Shown here piece after piece: positions 1-11,644 of a stretch of DNA of 64,000 bases (position 1 is the first letter of the stretch; every line of letters begins with the position of its first letter). The notes beneath the pieces are model-generated. The model had not been told where the DNA came from. It did not search any database and was given only the letters and a program-made list of their open reading frames with translations. The DNA is from Wolfiporia cocos (Eukaryota; Basidiomycota; Agaricomycetes; Polyporales; Phaeolaceae): assembly GCA_029448655.1 (NCBI GenBank), contig JACCLO010000001.1, positions 2,542,001-2,606,000 of the forward strand, read 5' to 3'. The position numbers and the translations under genes were made by a program.

Positions 1-1
1 G

Positions 2-1777
2 GACCCCCAAAATGAATTCGTCGGCTGGTTAAACACGCTAGACGACGAAGAACAACAGACGTTGGCTGAACTGGTAGCTGCGGTTCTTGACAAAGACCCC
101 GGCAATGACCCAGAAGATGTTGAGGAAGACGAACCGATCGACCTAGAAGCATGGCGATCGTTAGTGCCCAAACAATACCAAGAGTACGGGCCAACTGTCT
201 TCTCTCAGAAAGCATCAGAGAGGATGCTGGAACAGAAGCCCTGGGATCATGCCATAGTGCTAGAACCAGATGCGCAACTTCCACCCCCAGCTAGACCTTA
301 CAAAATGTCGCCCCAAGAACATAACAGTCTAGATGAGTGGATCGAGACTGAACTACGCAAGGGTTACATACAACCGTCCGAAAGTCCGATGGCTTCTCCC
401 GTATTCTTCGTAAAAAAGAAGGATGGGGGTCTTCGGATGGTGGTCGACTATAGAAGGCTAAACGGAATAACCGTCAAAAACCGATACCCGATACCTCGGA
501 TCGATGAATTAATCGATCAACTATCCCAAGCTACCATTTTCACTAAAATCGACCTAAGATGGGGATATAACAATGTCCGCATCAGGGAAGGTGACGAATG
601 GAAGACAGCATTTGTCACGAATAAGGGATTATACGAGGCTACCGTGATGTATTTCGGTTTCTGCAATGCCCCCGCAACGTTCCAGGCTATGATGAACTCT
701 ATCCTAGCCCCATATATCCGTACTGGGAAGGTTGTCGTATATTTAGACGACATTCTCATATTCGGTAACGACATGGCGGAACATCATCGGATCACCAAAC
801 AGGTACTAGAAACCCTGAAGGATCACGATCTGTATGCGAAACCCGAAAAGTGCTTCTTTGAACAATCCGCAATTGAGTACCTCGGCGTAATCATTGCCGA
901 CGGAAAGATAATGATGGATCCAAAGAAGTACAGCGGAGTTCAAGATTGGCCGAGACCCCAAAAAGTCGAGGACGTGCAAGCATTCCTTGGCTTCGCAAAC
1001 TTCTATAGAAAATTTATAGAAGGGTTCTCGAAAAAGGCCAAACCACTGACGATCTTGACAAAGAAGTCAGAGCCTTGGCATTGGGACGCTGAGCAGGAGG
1101 ATGCCTTCCTTGAACTAAAGGAAGCATTCACCAAAGCACCCGTTTTACGAATCCCGTCACAAAACGAACCTTTCCGCCTAGAAACGGATGCATCGGATTT
1201 CGCAACCGGTGCAGTCTTATCTCAATTAGATCCGAAAGATAAAAAATATCATCTGGTGGGCTTCTTTAGCAAGTCGCTAAGTGCCCCCGAACGGAACTAT
1301 GAGATTTATGACAAGGAAATGTTGGCGGTGATTAGGGCTCTTGAGGAATGGAGACATTACCTCGAAGGAGCACCTGAAAAGTTCGAAATATGGTCAGATC
1401 ACCTCAATCTGACCTATTTCAAAACGGCGCAAAAACTGACACGACGACAGGCCCGATGGGCCTTGTACCTCTCACGCTTCAATTACATAATGAAGCACAA
1501 ACCTGGCAAGACAATGCTAACAGCGGACCCTCTGTCCAGGCGTCCAGATCATGAGTAGGGGGTGGAACTCGATAACAGGGATCAAATTCTACTGAAACCT
1601 GAATTTTTCGAATCAGAGCTCATGTCAATGGCTCTGGATACCTCCCATGCTGCGCCAGAATCGGATGATCCGATACTCCGAGACATCCGCAAAGCATTGC
1701 TCTACTTGCTTTACAAAGTTCTTGTCTACTCGACAACCTCAAAGCTACCGCCTAACCCGCAATCCTCAAGCTTATAG
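2..1777 (+). pseudogene. Ty3/Gypsy pol fragment (RT-RNase H), truncated
   Basis: The frame is open from the left edge of the window, so the 5' part (gag, protease) lies outside. The protein shows the Ty3/Gypsy reverse transcriptase core: SPMASPVFFVKKKDGG, the FTKIDLRWGYNN block, and the catalytic YLDDILIF box near bases 740-770. RNase H follows (ETDASDFATGAVLSQ, then YEIYDKEMLAVIRALEEWRHYL). A TAG at 1556-1558 interrupts the frame. The same frame continues with typical pol residues (ELDNRDQILLKPEFF) to about base 1700, then loses similarity, so integrase is absent. The stop plus the missing integrase mark a dead copy. It is a different family from the element at 6143-15132, because its RT sequence differs clearly. 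Confidence 0.9.
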
Positions 1778-2510
1778 TATAAGTGAGTAGTCTTGTGTCA
1801 GTCAGGTAACTATAAACGATGTATTCTGGGTTCGACCCAGAGGGAGGGCAATATCTGTGACACATGTACAAACACCAGAGTAGCATATATACTGGCCTAT
1901 GAGCTGGGTAGCACCCCAGACTCGTCTTGGCCTTTTACACCTTGAGTAACCCTGACCAGGAATACACCTTTGCACGAGTACTATTCCCCAGGCTCTTGCT
2001 TGAGATTATTGCTTGTGTCAGTACCACTGGTCAGCTTCCTCGCAAAGCTTCATGTTGTCAGTGGCAAGGTGTGGGAGAGAAGACGAAGCAGGTAGTGAAC
2101 ATTTGGGTCATCGAGAGAGAGCGAGAGTGGGGGAGAGATTCCTGTACTAAAGGGCCAAATTTCATTAGCTACAACAGATCTCTTGTTGCGCGCCTAAAGC
2201 CGCCGGCTCAGGCCCAGTGAAAATCCGAGGTCTTTAAAAATATCCAAATAACTCCTAGTGTATCTAGGTGTATCCTGAAAAATTCGATGTATCATAATAT
2301 ATTCAGTGTAATCCAAATGTATACAAATGATCATGTGATCTATTCTGTAGATAGACATATGCCAATGAATGACATGAATGACAGATCGTATGCGTAACTG
2401 AGTTGTGCATGGATCCACACATAGATTTTTCTTACGTCGCTACCGGTCTACTGCTTGTACCTCCCTCCCTACCCTGCTCTTTATAAAATCGCCTGCTTGT
2501 TATAAGATCA
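1778..2510. other. Non-coding stretch between two transposon remnants
   Basis: No convincing coding sequence is visible. The first part holds a tRNA T-arm-like stem-loop (1825-1841). The part from about 2220 to 2400 is AT-rich with repeated TGTATC-like words. It may hold the 5' terminal and subterminal sequence of the transposon that begins near 2511, but I found no matching inverted repeat at the other end. Short open frames here look like chance. Confidence 0.4.
1825..1841 (+). repeat. tRNA T-arm / Pol III B-box-like stem-loop
   Basis: TCTGG-GTTCGAC-CCAGA forms a perfect 5-bp stem with a 7-nt loop. This matches a tRNA T arm and the Pol III B-box consensus GGTTCGANNCC. No acceptor stem, D arm or anticodon arm pairs convincingly upstream, so it is not a functional tRNA gene. 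A tRNA-derived SINE scrap or chance are the two readings. Confidence 0.3.
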
Positions 2511-5500
2511 TTGAACTACACGATGCCTTGGGATCCTATATACAAAATTGACGAAAAAGGCAGAAGAGTATATGAATGTGGCTGTCGTCAATGCCAGAAG
2601 AGATGCTCAATCTTAGTGGGCAAAACTACCTACTGCAATCATGCCAAGTTTCGCAAGGAGGACACCACAAGGAGACTAGCTCAGAATAATGCTCAGGATG
2701 TCAACTATGAGGAGGAAGTAGATATGGATTTTTCCCAGGAGGATAGAGCAGTAGTATGTCGATTAAAATGGTATTGGATGCAATGCATATATTGACTTCA
2801 ATAATTCTGGAGGCCTCAAATGAGGATACTGCAAATAGACATGTGTACATGGATAATGAAGCAAACGAGTCTCACAGCAATTGTATGTTTTGTCATTGTA
2901 AATGTACTGCGAACAATGTTGATTTTAATTTTATCTTGGCAGAAGACGTATCAGAGGGCATTGGCCACACAATTGCACCGCAAGAAGACGAGCCCATAGA
3001 TATGGAGCTACAAAAAAGAGACCAGGAAATGGATGAAGTTGAGGAGCCCATTTTTGAGGTACAAAAAAAAACCCTGCAGCACCGGCATAGTGACCTCAGA
3101 AACTTGCGCTGTAGCAATCCGAAATCGTAGATGCCCATGACTTGTGCAACACACACGAGCACCCTATAGCGCAGCCAACCACGTCCACCTCAAATCACGT
3201 GCGACTTCCTAACCCAGGCACGGGGGCACGTGACCCTACTCAGGATGCTAATAGTATCGCAGATATCACAGCTGCGGAAGAAGAGGATGAAGAGCGATTA
3301 CTTTTTGGACATCTGGCTATTAATCTCCCTGTCGGCCTGCTGGATGAATTGAGCCTAGATGATGACTCTGGCACTCAACGTGGTGACAACTTCAACCCAT
3401 CCTCTGAGGATCTCGGCATTCCTCACCAGATAACTCTAAAGGATCTGTGTGATACTGTGGACATGCAGCATCTCCTTAGATACTCAAGGCTGGAAGATGA
3501 GATGACTGACCCAGGAGTCCTTGAGTGCATTCGAAATCCCCCTACCAAGCTCGTCAACATCGATGACCCTGTTATAACTCTGTCAATCGAAGTCCACCTA
3601 GGATTGGACTATGTAGCTCAGGAATATTACAATCCCGTTTGCAGAGCTGTGGCTTGATGCCCTCCTCACATTGAAATGCTCTCATTCTCTGAGGTTAAGG
3701 CCAAAGTGGCCGAAATCACTGGAATTATTGCTCTGAAGCATGACATGTGTATCAACAGCTGTATGGCGTTCACAGGAATATACAGCAACCTACTTATTTG
3801 CTCGTACTGTGGGAAAGATCGATATGTCGAAAACGTGTTAGGAGAAAACACGTCAACGTACCAAGAAAGCAAATGACTACTATACCTGTAGGTCCGGTAT
3901 TACAAGCCATGCACCATTCCGTGGTCAGCTCAGAGGGTTCCAACTACCATTCCAAAATTACTAGGAAGGTACTTGGATCTCTCCTCCCCAATAACTCCAT
4001 TATTCCAGAATATACCAACTTTGTACATGGTGAGGACTACCTCAATTCTTGTGATAGGGGTGACATCAGAGACGACGACGTCATGCTCATGTTCTCCATG
4101 GATGGTGTACAGCTCTATGCATGTAAGCAATCCGACTGCTGGGTGTATATGTGGGTACTATTGGACTACGTGCCAGAGGTCCGGTACAAGAGAACCCATG
4201 TCATTCCTGGCAGCATCATCCCAGGTCCTAACAAGCCCAAAAATGTCATTTTTCCTGGCTTGCATATCCTCAGCTCTCATATTATCGAAGGACCCAAAAT
4301 CTGGGATTCACGTCATGGAATTATTGACTCGAAAATATTCCTCCTGCTTGCCACTGCTGACTCAGGATGACTTATCTCAATGGCTTGGTCAGGCACTCGG
4401 GTGCCCAGGGATGTCGAATATACTGTCCTCTTAAGGGGCGTCATAAGCCAGGTTCGGGTTACTATTATCCTGCATGCTTAAAGCCGGACAACTACGATGT
4501 TGCGAACTGCAATCATGAAGACGTTGAGCCGCAAATTCTCGACTCTGTCGAGGCTTCTAAGTGGTACTATGACAATCTCACATGTATGCTGTGTGCGAGA
4601 ACAGATAGGGAATTTTAAAAGCTGCACTTAGAAACTGGAATTGCAAAGCCAAGTTTATTTGGAGGTCTCCCACTTAGGTCTACACTAGGACTTCTAGCAT
4701 GCTTTCCTGCAGACATTATGCACCTCGTCGCAATCAATATCCCAGATCTATTCATCAGTCTGTGGCGTGGCATGATCCAGTGTGATCCTAACGATGATAG
4801 ATCGACATGGAGATTTATGGTGCTTACCAAGGATACCTGGGAAGCGCATGGTAAAGCTGTAGCCGCCACCACTCCATACATTCCCAGATCATTTGACCGT
4901 GCTCCCAGGAATATTGCTGACAAGCTTACTAGTGGCTATAAGGCATGGGAGCACTTAATCCATCTCTACTGTCTCTGTCCGGCACTCCTTTACAACGTAC
5001 TTGTATTCTATCATAACCTCTGCAAGCTTGTCAGAGATGTTCGCCTGCTTGACCAGCATAACATCTCACGTGTAGACATCATGGAGGCGTCCGCACTATT
5101 TATCATGTTCGAAAAAGACTACAAGCTAATTTATTACGAGCGCAAAACCACAAGATTGCATTTCGTGCAGCAAAGCATACACTCTGTCACTCATATTCCT
5201 ACAGAGACTGAACATCTTGGCCCTGAAATCATCTTCTCCCAGTGGCCCATGGAGTGTCTTCTCGGGCAGCTTGGGTTACAAATCCGCAACCATTCAAGTG
5301 CATACACAAATATGGCAGAAATTGCTGTCAGGAGATGCCGAATGAATGCGATACATGCCATGATTCCTGCGCTCACCGAGCCCCAGTCACTGCCATGTGG
5401 TGCTATTGATCTTGGTGGTGGGTATGCTCTTCTGTGGAGAAGTGAAGACAAGGCCACTCCTATTACAGATGCAGAGAAGTGCATCATAGTACCATATCGT

Positions 5501-6055
5501 GAGAGTATGGGGGTTGCTATGTCGGCATACTGGACCTCTAATCCCACCATATCAAGATGGGCACGTGTAATTTTACCTAATAAACAGGTTGCACAATCGT
5601 TATGGAGAGAAGCTGATACACCTGTCGAAAAATTACGAATTGCACGCAATGTAAAGGTGTGTGTGCTAGTTCATTTATCTGCGAAGTGTCTGGTGGCTGA
5701 CGTATCCTAGATATATGAGAATGGAATCTACATGATTGCAGAAGTTCAATATTTTTTCCAAGCTCCCCATCCCCACTGCAACAGTGGCCTCGCACTCATG
5801 TCAGCATACTCAGACCCAGATCAGGACCTACTCAATTACTCAGAAAATACACTTTACTCGTGCAAATACCAAGGTGCTCGCAATCTCAAAGTCATTAATG
5901 TAACCTCAATTCAAGCTGTGGTTGCAATGATATCACATCCTGCCCCCTATGGCCCTCATGGACACAATCTGGAGGGTAATTTTGTTCTTGCAGAGAAGCT
6001 CGGATTGGACTTACTACAGTTCACTCATGTGGATGAGATTACCACAGATGAATGA
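2511..6055 (+). pseudogene. Decayed Plavaka-type (Tnp2, CMC superfamily) DNA transposase
   Basis: The pieces in three frames line up in the order expected for basidiomycete Tnp2/Plavaka transposases. First comes a Cys-rich N-terminal segment (2511-2795, CGCRQCQKRC). Then HDMCINSCMAFTG...CSYCGKDRY (about 3740-3830), PRKQMTTIPVGPVLQAM (about 3865), FSMDGVQLY...VIPGSIIPGP (about 4095-4230), ATADSG/MTYLNGLV with CRIYC (4350-4430), FPADIMHLVAINIPDLF (4703-4750), and a C-terminal block near 5790-5910 (SAYSDPDQDLL, VINVTSIQAVVAMI). Breaks include in-frame stops TGA 3655-3657, TAA 4616-4618 and TAG 5708-5710, and frameshifts near 3830-3870 and at about 4368, where one missing base separates ADSG from MTYLNG. 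Some breaks before 3142 could be introns. The element cannot make active transposase. Confidence 0.85.
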
Positions 6056-6142
6056 GTAGTGTATAAGTGAGTTCGGGATGGAAGTGGGTACAGTGTTGCA
6101 ATGTGCAATTGCGCAGATGAGGTGATCCAGGAACAGACAGCG
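6056..6142. other. Tail of the Tnp2 element up to the Gypsy LTR
   Basis: These 87 bases lie between the last transposase codon and the start of the Gypsy LTR. No terminal inverted repeat is visible, so the right end of the DNA transposon may continue beyond the Gypsy insertion or be lost. Confidence 0.3.
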
Positions 6143-6851
6143 TGTTACGGGTCGAATACCCGTTCGTATATTCGAGTCGCGAATATAGATCGTTCTTCTG
6201 CACGTAAGCGTGTAGCCGTATGCAAGGCAAATACTCGTTAGATGCCTTCAAGTCCTAGGTGAATTCCCTAGGAGATCGTATAATATCCAATATGCGTTAG
6301 AGGATATAATCTGTTCAAGTGCAAGTCAAATATAATATAAGACTCGCCTAAGTCCGAGAAGTATTGGGCACTTCGAGGACTTAGTCGTTCGGTTGCTCGA
6401 GTGAGAAATACTGAGCGTAGTTTCCTACGTTTGAGAATGAGTATAAGACTTCTTGTTTGTACAACAAGGTCGAGCTGAAGAGCCTCGACAATAAGTACAT
6501 GAGTTTATATACTACGTTAGGTTTTCGGGGTCAAGTCTGTCCCAGATGTCACCGATACTATCTACGCTATAGTACCAAACGTTTGATAAGTATGTAGTGA
6601 TATATCTAAAATGAGAGATAGAAATGATGATGGTGGTTGAACACCATCTATCAGCTAGTTAATGATAAAGATGAAACGATGGCAGAGTTGGATCTGCCAA
6701 AGATGAAACATATCTCGTACGCTAGTACAACTGGGGTTGTGCCCAGTAGAATCACGGATAGCCAGGGGGTTGGTTGCGCAACAAGTCCCTGTATCGTATT
6801 CGCTCGGTGGTGAGTTCTGTCGATATTCAAAAAATCAAAATAACCATAACA
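6143..6851 (-). repeat. 3' LTR of the Gypsy element
   Basis: A 709-bp direct repeat of 14423-15132. By eye roughly 45 positions differ (about 94% identity), most of them transitions. On the element's strand it begins right after the polypurine tract. It holds U3 with a hairpin array (6629-6747), a TATA box (6504-6511) and the predicted transcript start at 6476, exactly 35 nt downstream of the TATA start, as in the 5' LTR. A strong hairpin in R/U5 has arms 6349-6362 and 6370-6383. Confidence 0.95.
6629..6747 (-). repeat. LTR hairpin array with GTTG hexaloops (3' LTR copy)
   Basis: Three close hairpins each have a 6-nt loop starting GTTG on the plus strand: 6629-6648 (stem GATGGTG/CACCATC, loop GTTGAA), 6681-6698 (GGCAGA/TCTGCC, loop GTTGGA) and 6730-6747 (ACTGGG/CCCAGT, loop GTTGTG). 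A possible fourth follows near 6770 (GTTG/CAAC around GTTGCG). They are joined by linkers containing GATGAAAC. They lie in U3, upstream of the TATA box. Function unknown. Confidence 0.6.
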
Positions 6852-6865
6852 TCAGCCCCTCCCTA
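6852..6865 (-). other. Polypurine tract (plus-strand primer)
   Basis: On the coding strand the 14 bases directly before the 3' LTR read TAGGGAGGGGCTGA, mostly purine. This is the expected position and composition of the RNase H-resistant primer for second-strand DNA synthesis, and it confirms the LTR boundary at 6851/6852. Confidence 0.85.
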
Positions 6866-6905
6866 GGCATTCGTCGGCCTCGACGAATCTCCCGAGTTCC
6901 CCCCT

Positions 6906-7958
6906 TCAGAGTGCCTCGGCATCCTGTTCGTTGTAGATGTCGCCGTTCCCGCTGAGGGACGGGGTTGTAGGAGTCCGCCATACAAAGTGTTGGCGACATT
7001 CATTCTGTCGATGACCCGGTTGATTGAGCCCACAAGCTCGGCAAATATAGTCGGGACAGTCGAGGATCCAGTGGTTAGCAGAGCCACATTGCCGACAGGG
7101 CTGTTCAGGCAAGGGTCTCGCTGGTACCCGTAGAGAAGGGATGTCGCGGAGATATTCATTGTATCGGTACCTCCAGTGGTGTGCGGCTCGGTGAAGGTTT
7201 CGTGCCGCCCATGTGGGTAAGGAGGCGGTGTCTTGTTCGTGTTCCCTCGCACCTCGCTCAAACTCCTCGCGGGTAATGCTCTGCACCGACGGAGATCGTC
7301 GAATAGGCAGCGTGCTTCGCTGTCGCGCTGGGGTAGCCCTAGGGCTCGTCGGGCATGCAGGTGGTTCACGTCTCCCATCGCTTCCCATACCAGGAATACG
7401 TGGCGTCGAGTCTCTAACTCCTGTTCGGCGGGCTCTCTGAGTCTCGGTAGGCAGTGGAAATAGTACTTGATCACGTTCCATAAAATCAAACGGCCTTGCA
7501 ACTCGGCGTCGTTCGTCGGTTGTGAAAAAGCGGGCGGGTCGTGGTACGTATTCGGGTCGATCGGGAGTAACGTGCTCTCGATCCTTGAAGTCGTTGAGTG
7601 CGTGCCGTAATCGGGCCGTTGTAGTGGCGGCCAGTCTGTCGATGAGTTGATCGGTAAGGAGTTCAAGTCCCTCCCTCTGTGCTCGAATCTGCCCCTCCAT
7701 TCGGACGAGGTCCTCGGTGATGTTCTGGTACGAGCTGTATACGTGGGTGAGGTCCTGCGCGATGTCGAAGAGGGTCGACCAGCCATCGGCTCAGCCAGCA
7801 AAGGGTCCCTCGGCCCTGTACCAGAGGAGGGCGTGTCTGATCTGTAGATGCTGAGGAGAGTACCTCCTTGGTGGCGTACCTCTCGGTCGACCTTCTCGAC
7901 GGTCTGCGTCACCGGGGGTCGTGGTGCGGCGGGGGAGCTGGTGGCGAGTCGTCAACAT
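6906..7958 (-). pseudogene. Gypsy third ORF: tandem zinc-knuckle protein in the env-like position
   Basis: This 351-codon frame follows pol. Its ATG (7958-7956) overlaps the pol TGA (7954-7952) in the string ATGTTGA. One in-frame TGA (7791-7793) breaks it; downstream it stays open to a TGA at 6906. The C-terminal third has CRQCGSANHWILDC (CX2CX4HX4C) followed by CRACGLNQPGHRQNEC (CX2CX6HX4C), two nucleic-acid-binding knuckles. An Arg-rich middle (about 7250-7420) precedes them. No signal peptide or membrane segment is visible, so it is not an envelope protein despite its position. A shadow frame (7912-6863) lacks the knuckles and was not chosen. A second Gag-like or RNA-binding role is my inference; I do not know a described function. 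Confidence 0.75.
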
Positions 7959-8294
7959 ATTATTACTGTTCGTTTTTCGGATGTCGGGGTGGTTCTGACT
8001 CGCATTCTGTGGTAGCCTTTTATCAGCTCCTTGGAATGCTCCAGATTTCCCTCGTCTTCCCATGAGTTGTCGGTCGTGGCATAGCCTTTCCATTTGACGA
8101 AGTACTGGTGCTTCTTTCCTCGCCATCTGTCAGCCAGGATGGCTTCGACTTCGTACTCTTCTTGCCCCTTGATGATATCAGGTGGCGGCCGTAGATAATT
8201 GGGTCCGTGCACCCTCGTTTCCTTGAATGGTTCCAATAATGCGGCGTGGAAGACAGGGTGAATCCTCCAGCTTGTCGGTAGCTGTAGCCAGTAG

Positions 8295-8836
8295 TGTTAC
8301 GGATCAAATATCCGTTCAACGCAAAATAACTAAGTCGAGTTACTCAGCGTATCGAGTAGCGCACTACTCGTCGGACTCCTCTGAGTCAGAGCGTCGATAT
8401 ACAAGCTGCAGGCTTAATTGCTTAAGCCTTTGAGAACGAGTATAAGATCCTTGAATTCAACAAGGTCGAGCTGAGGAACTCGACCGATATTTACATCAGG
8501 TTATATACTGCGATCCATTAATCGGGGTCATAGTGTCTTTGGTACTACTACTATTAAGTCCGTCGGGCTAACGATATAGGTAATAAAGGAGAAGTGTTGC
8601 GGTTGAGCGCAACAAGGGATGAAACGCGGAACTACTGTGGTTGGACACAGAATATCAGCTAGAACGAGATGCGGACGCAGAGAGTGGGCATATGGTTGTT
8701 GTACATGAAACAGGGCCTACGGTTGAGCGGAGGCCCCCTAGAAATAGAGCGCTGGGTACAGCGGTTGAACGCTAAGTCCTCGTACACGATGAGGCGTCAA
8801 ACGGAATATTTGAGTGTACCTGGTAGAACCGTAACA
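8295..8836. repeat. Solo LTR of a related Gypsy family nested in integrase
   Basis: A 542-bp repeat begins TGTTACGG and ends CCGTAACA, like the host element's LTRs, but is clearly a different family. It is flanked by agtag (8290-8294) and ggtag (8837-8841), a 5-bp target-site duplication with one change. Removing it with one duplicate rejoins the integrase frame (GPTTY to WLQLPTSWR). It shares with the host LTR a TATA box (8501-8507) and the 11-nt start AGCTCGACCTT (8472-8462, minus strand) at the same 35-nt spacing. No internal coding remains, so it probably arose by LTR-LTR recombination. Confidence 0.9.
8596..8773. repeat. Hairpin array with GTTG hexaloops in the solo LTR
   Basis: Four hairpins have 6-nt loops starting GTTG: 8596-8613 (GTTGCG/CGCAAC, loop GTTGAG), 8635-8650 (CTGTG/CACAG, loop GTTGGA), 8713-8736 (9-bp stem with one mismatch, loop GTTGAG) and 8760-8773 (AGCG/CGCT, loop GTTGAA). 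The stems differ from those in the host LTR, yet the loop sequence and length are kept. GATGAAAC and ATCAGCTAG linkers also recur. Confidence 0.6.
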
Positions 8837-11644
8837 GGTAGGTTGTTGGCCCCATCTTTTCTATGATGGTGAAGGGTCCTTCTCTTTTCGGTGCTAACTT
8901 GTTCGATTCGTAGGGTATCATCAAGTTCTTCGCATCAAGCCAGACCTCATCCCCTTTTTCAAGCTTGGGTAATTCTCGGAGGAAACGTCCCGCCATTCTT
9001 TTCTGGGCTAGTTCATGTGCGATGAATGCCGTCTTTCGCGCCTCTTTGATTTTCTTGATCCTGTCAACTGCTGCCAGGACATTCCCTACTCTGTCATAGT
9101 CTGGGAATCCTCTCGGGACATAACCTAAGATTATTTCAAGTGGTGCGGGCCGGTTTTCGGTTTGTCTGGTGTTGTGCGCCAATTCGACGTCAGGTAGTCG
9201 TTGCACCCATTGGAAAGGGTCGTTCATGCAATAGATTCGAAGGTATACTTCGATCTGTTGATTCATTCTCTCCGTTTGTCCATCTGTTTGTGGGTGGTAC
9301 ACCGTACTCATTGCTGATTCCGTTCCCTGCAGCCTACATAATTCTTTGAAGAGTTTTGATGCGAATTGCGGCCCCCTATCCGAGATGATCTTTCGGGAAA
9401 TACCATATTGCGAATAGATTTTTCGATGGAATATTTCTGCCGCTCCCTCACTCGTAATCGTTTTGTCGCATGGGGTGAGAGAGCACACCTTGGATAGGCC
9501 GTGGTCGACAATCACCATCATGGGACTTTTGGCAGAACGGTGACAAAGTCGACCGAGCATTGTGAGAATGGAAGAGCGTCTTCTCGTGTCGGTATCGGTT
9601 GTAGCGAGGTTTTTATCGGGTTCCGATCAGGTTTCATCTGTTGACAGATTGCACAACCCCGAACATATTCCACTATCGTTGTTCCCATGTCTGGCCACCA
9701 GAAATGGGTCTTGACTTGTATTGTCGTTCCCCAGATCCCAGGGTGTCCGGCCGGAATTGAATCGTGGTATTTTGAGATGACGTCCCGTCGGAGGCCCTCG
9801 TCTTTTGGCACATACATCCTGCCCTTGTAGAGCAGTACTCCGTCCGTTTGCTGCCAATCGTCCGCCGTGGTTCCCAAGGGGAATCCGCCTTTGTTCTCTG
9901 GGGCTTGTATCGCCCGTTCTGCCGATTCATCTCGATCCTCGGCGCTTTTAATTCGATCGATGATCGGGATCTGAATCGCGTGGATTACAAGTTCGTCGGG
10001 AATCATGGTTATTCCTTCGTTGTCTTCTTCGCCTTCGTTGAGGTGGTACAGTCTGGAAAGTGTGTCGGCCATGACCAGTTTCTTTCCAGGGACGTGCTGT
10101 AACTTCAGGTCAAACTGCGAAAGGAATAGATGCCATCTTGCCTGTCCCCGGTTTAGATGCTGTGGGCTTCTCCAGTACGTCAGGTTCTGATGATCACTTC
10201 GGATCAAGATCCGATGCGGTGCTCCTTCTAACAGATGCCGCCATTCTTCTAATGCGCGGACTATTCCGAGTAGTTCGCGATCGTAGATTTCGTAGTTCCG
10301 CTCTGCTGGTGTCAGGGATTGTGAGAGATATCCCACCAGTCGCTCCCTCCCTGTTTCATCTGTCTGTTTCAGCACTGCTCCTGTGGCGTACTGCGATGCG
10401 TCTGCTTCGAGGATGAATGGTTTTTCTTTATCCGGCGTCCTTAATACGGGTGCTGTTGTAAATGCCCTTTTCATGAAATCGAACGCTTTTTGTTCTTTGT
10501 CTGTCCATTGAAAACCTGTTCCTGTGACCGTTTTTGTAAGGTCTACCAAGGGTTGGGCGTGCATTGAGTAGTGATCGATGAATTTCCGGTAGAAGTTCGC
10601 AAATCCTAAGAAGGATCTGACTTCTTTGAGATTCCGGGGGGTCGGCCATTCTTTGATCCCATTGAGTTTCACTGGGTCCATCTGAATGTTTCCCGGGGTG
10701 ATGACTAGTCCCAGAAACTCAACTCTGTCGACGCCGAAGGCGCATTTCTCGGGTTTCACAAAGAGGTGATTATCCACCAATCTCTGGAGGATCCGCCGTT
10801 CTCGTTCCTTGTGCGTTTTCTCATCTGCTGAGAAAATGAGGATGTCATCCATGTAGACAAGCACCCATCCTTCAAGGATTTCTTCTTTCAAGATTTCATT
10901 CATCATTGCTTGAAAGGTCCCTGGCGCGTTGCATAATCCGAAAAACATAACCGTGGGCTCGTATAACCCTCGATTTGTTTTGAAGGCTGCCTTCCATTCG
11001 TCTCCTGCCTTGATTCGAACGTTGTTGTATCCTGCCCTAAGGTCCATCTTTGTAAAGATTTTAGCCCCCTTTAGCTTTTCCAAGAGTTCCAAGATAAGTG
11101 GTAGGGGATAGATGTTCTTTATCGTCCATTCATTCACATATCGATAATCTTGACATGGCCGTAGGCCGTTGTCTTTCTTTGGGACGAAAAAGAAGGGTGA
11201 CGCCATCGGGGATTTCGAAGGGACTATGAATCCCTTGGCCAGGTTTTCTTTTAGGAATTCGTCCATTGCCTGTTGCTCTTTTGGCGATAGCGCATAGACT
11301 TTGCAGTCTCTTGGCACGAAGTCGGGCCTTAGTTCAATCACGTGGTCCCACGGTCTCGATGGGGGGAACGCCGCTGCAGATTCCTTGCTGAATACCTTGG
11401 CGAAGTCCAATAGGTGTTTCGGGACCATCTCTTCGATTGTCTTTTCTGGTTCGGGGGTTTTCTGTGCGAATTCCTGGGATTTCGTTAATGCTTTTCTGAC
11501 AGCATTAATGATCTGTATCTTCGTTCGAAATTTCCTTCTCGTTTCCCCCTTCCTTCCTACGATTTTAGGGTTATCCTTTGCGAAGCGTCGAATCACTTTG
11601 TACTCTTTGGGGGTATAGAGCCGTTGCGCTGTTTCTTCTGGCAG

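Noticed and set aside
6906..7958. Envelope protein for the ORF after pol
   Set aside because: No signal peptide, no membrane segment, no glycoprotein features; instead two zinc knuckles.
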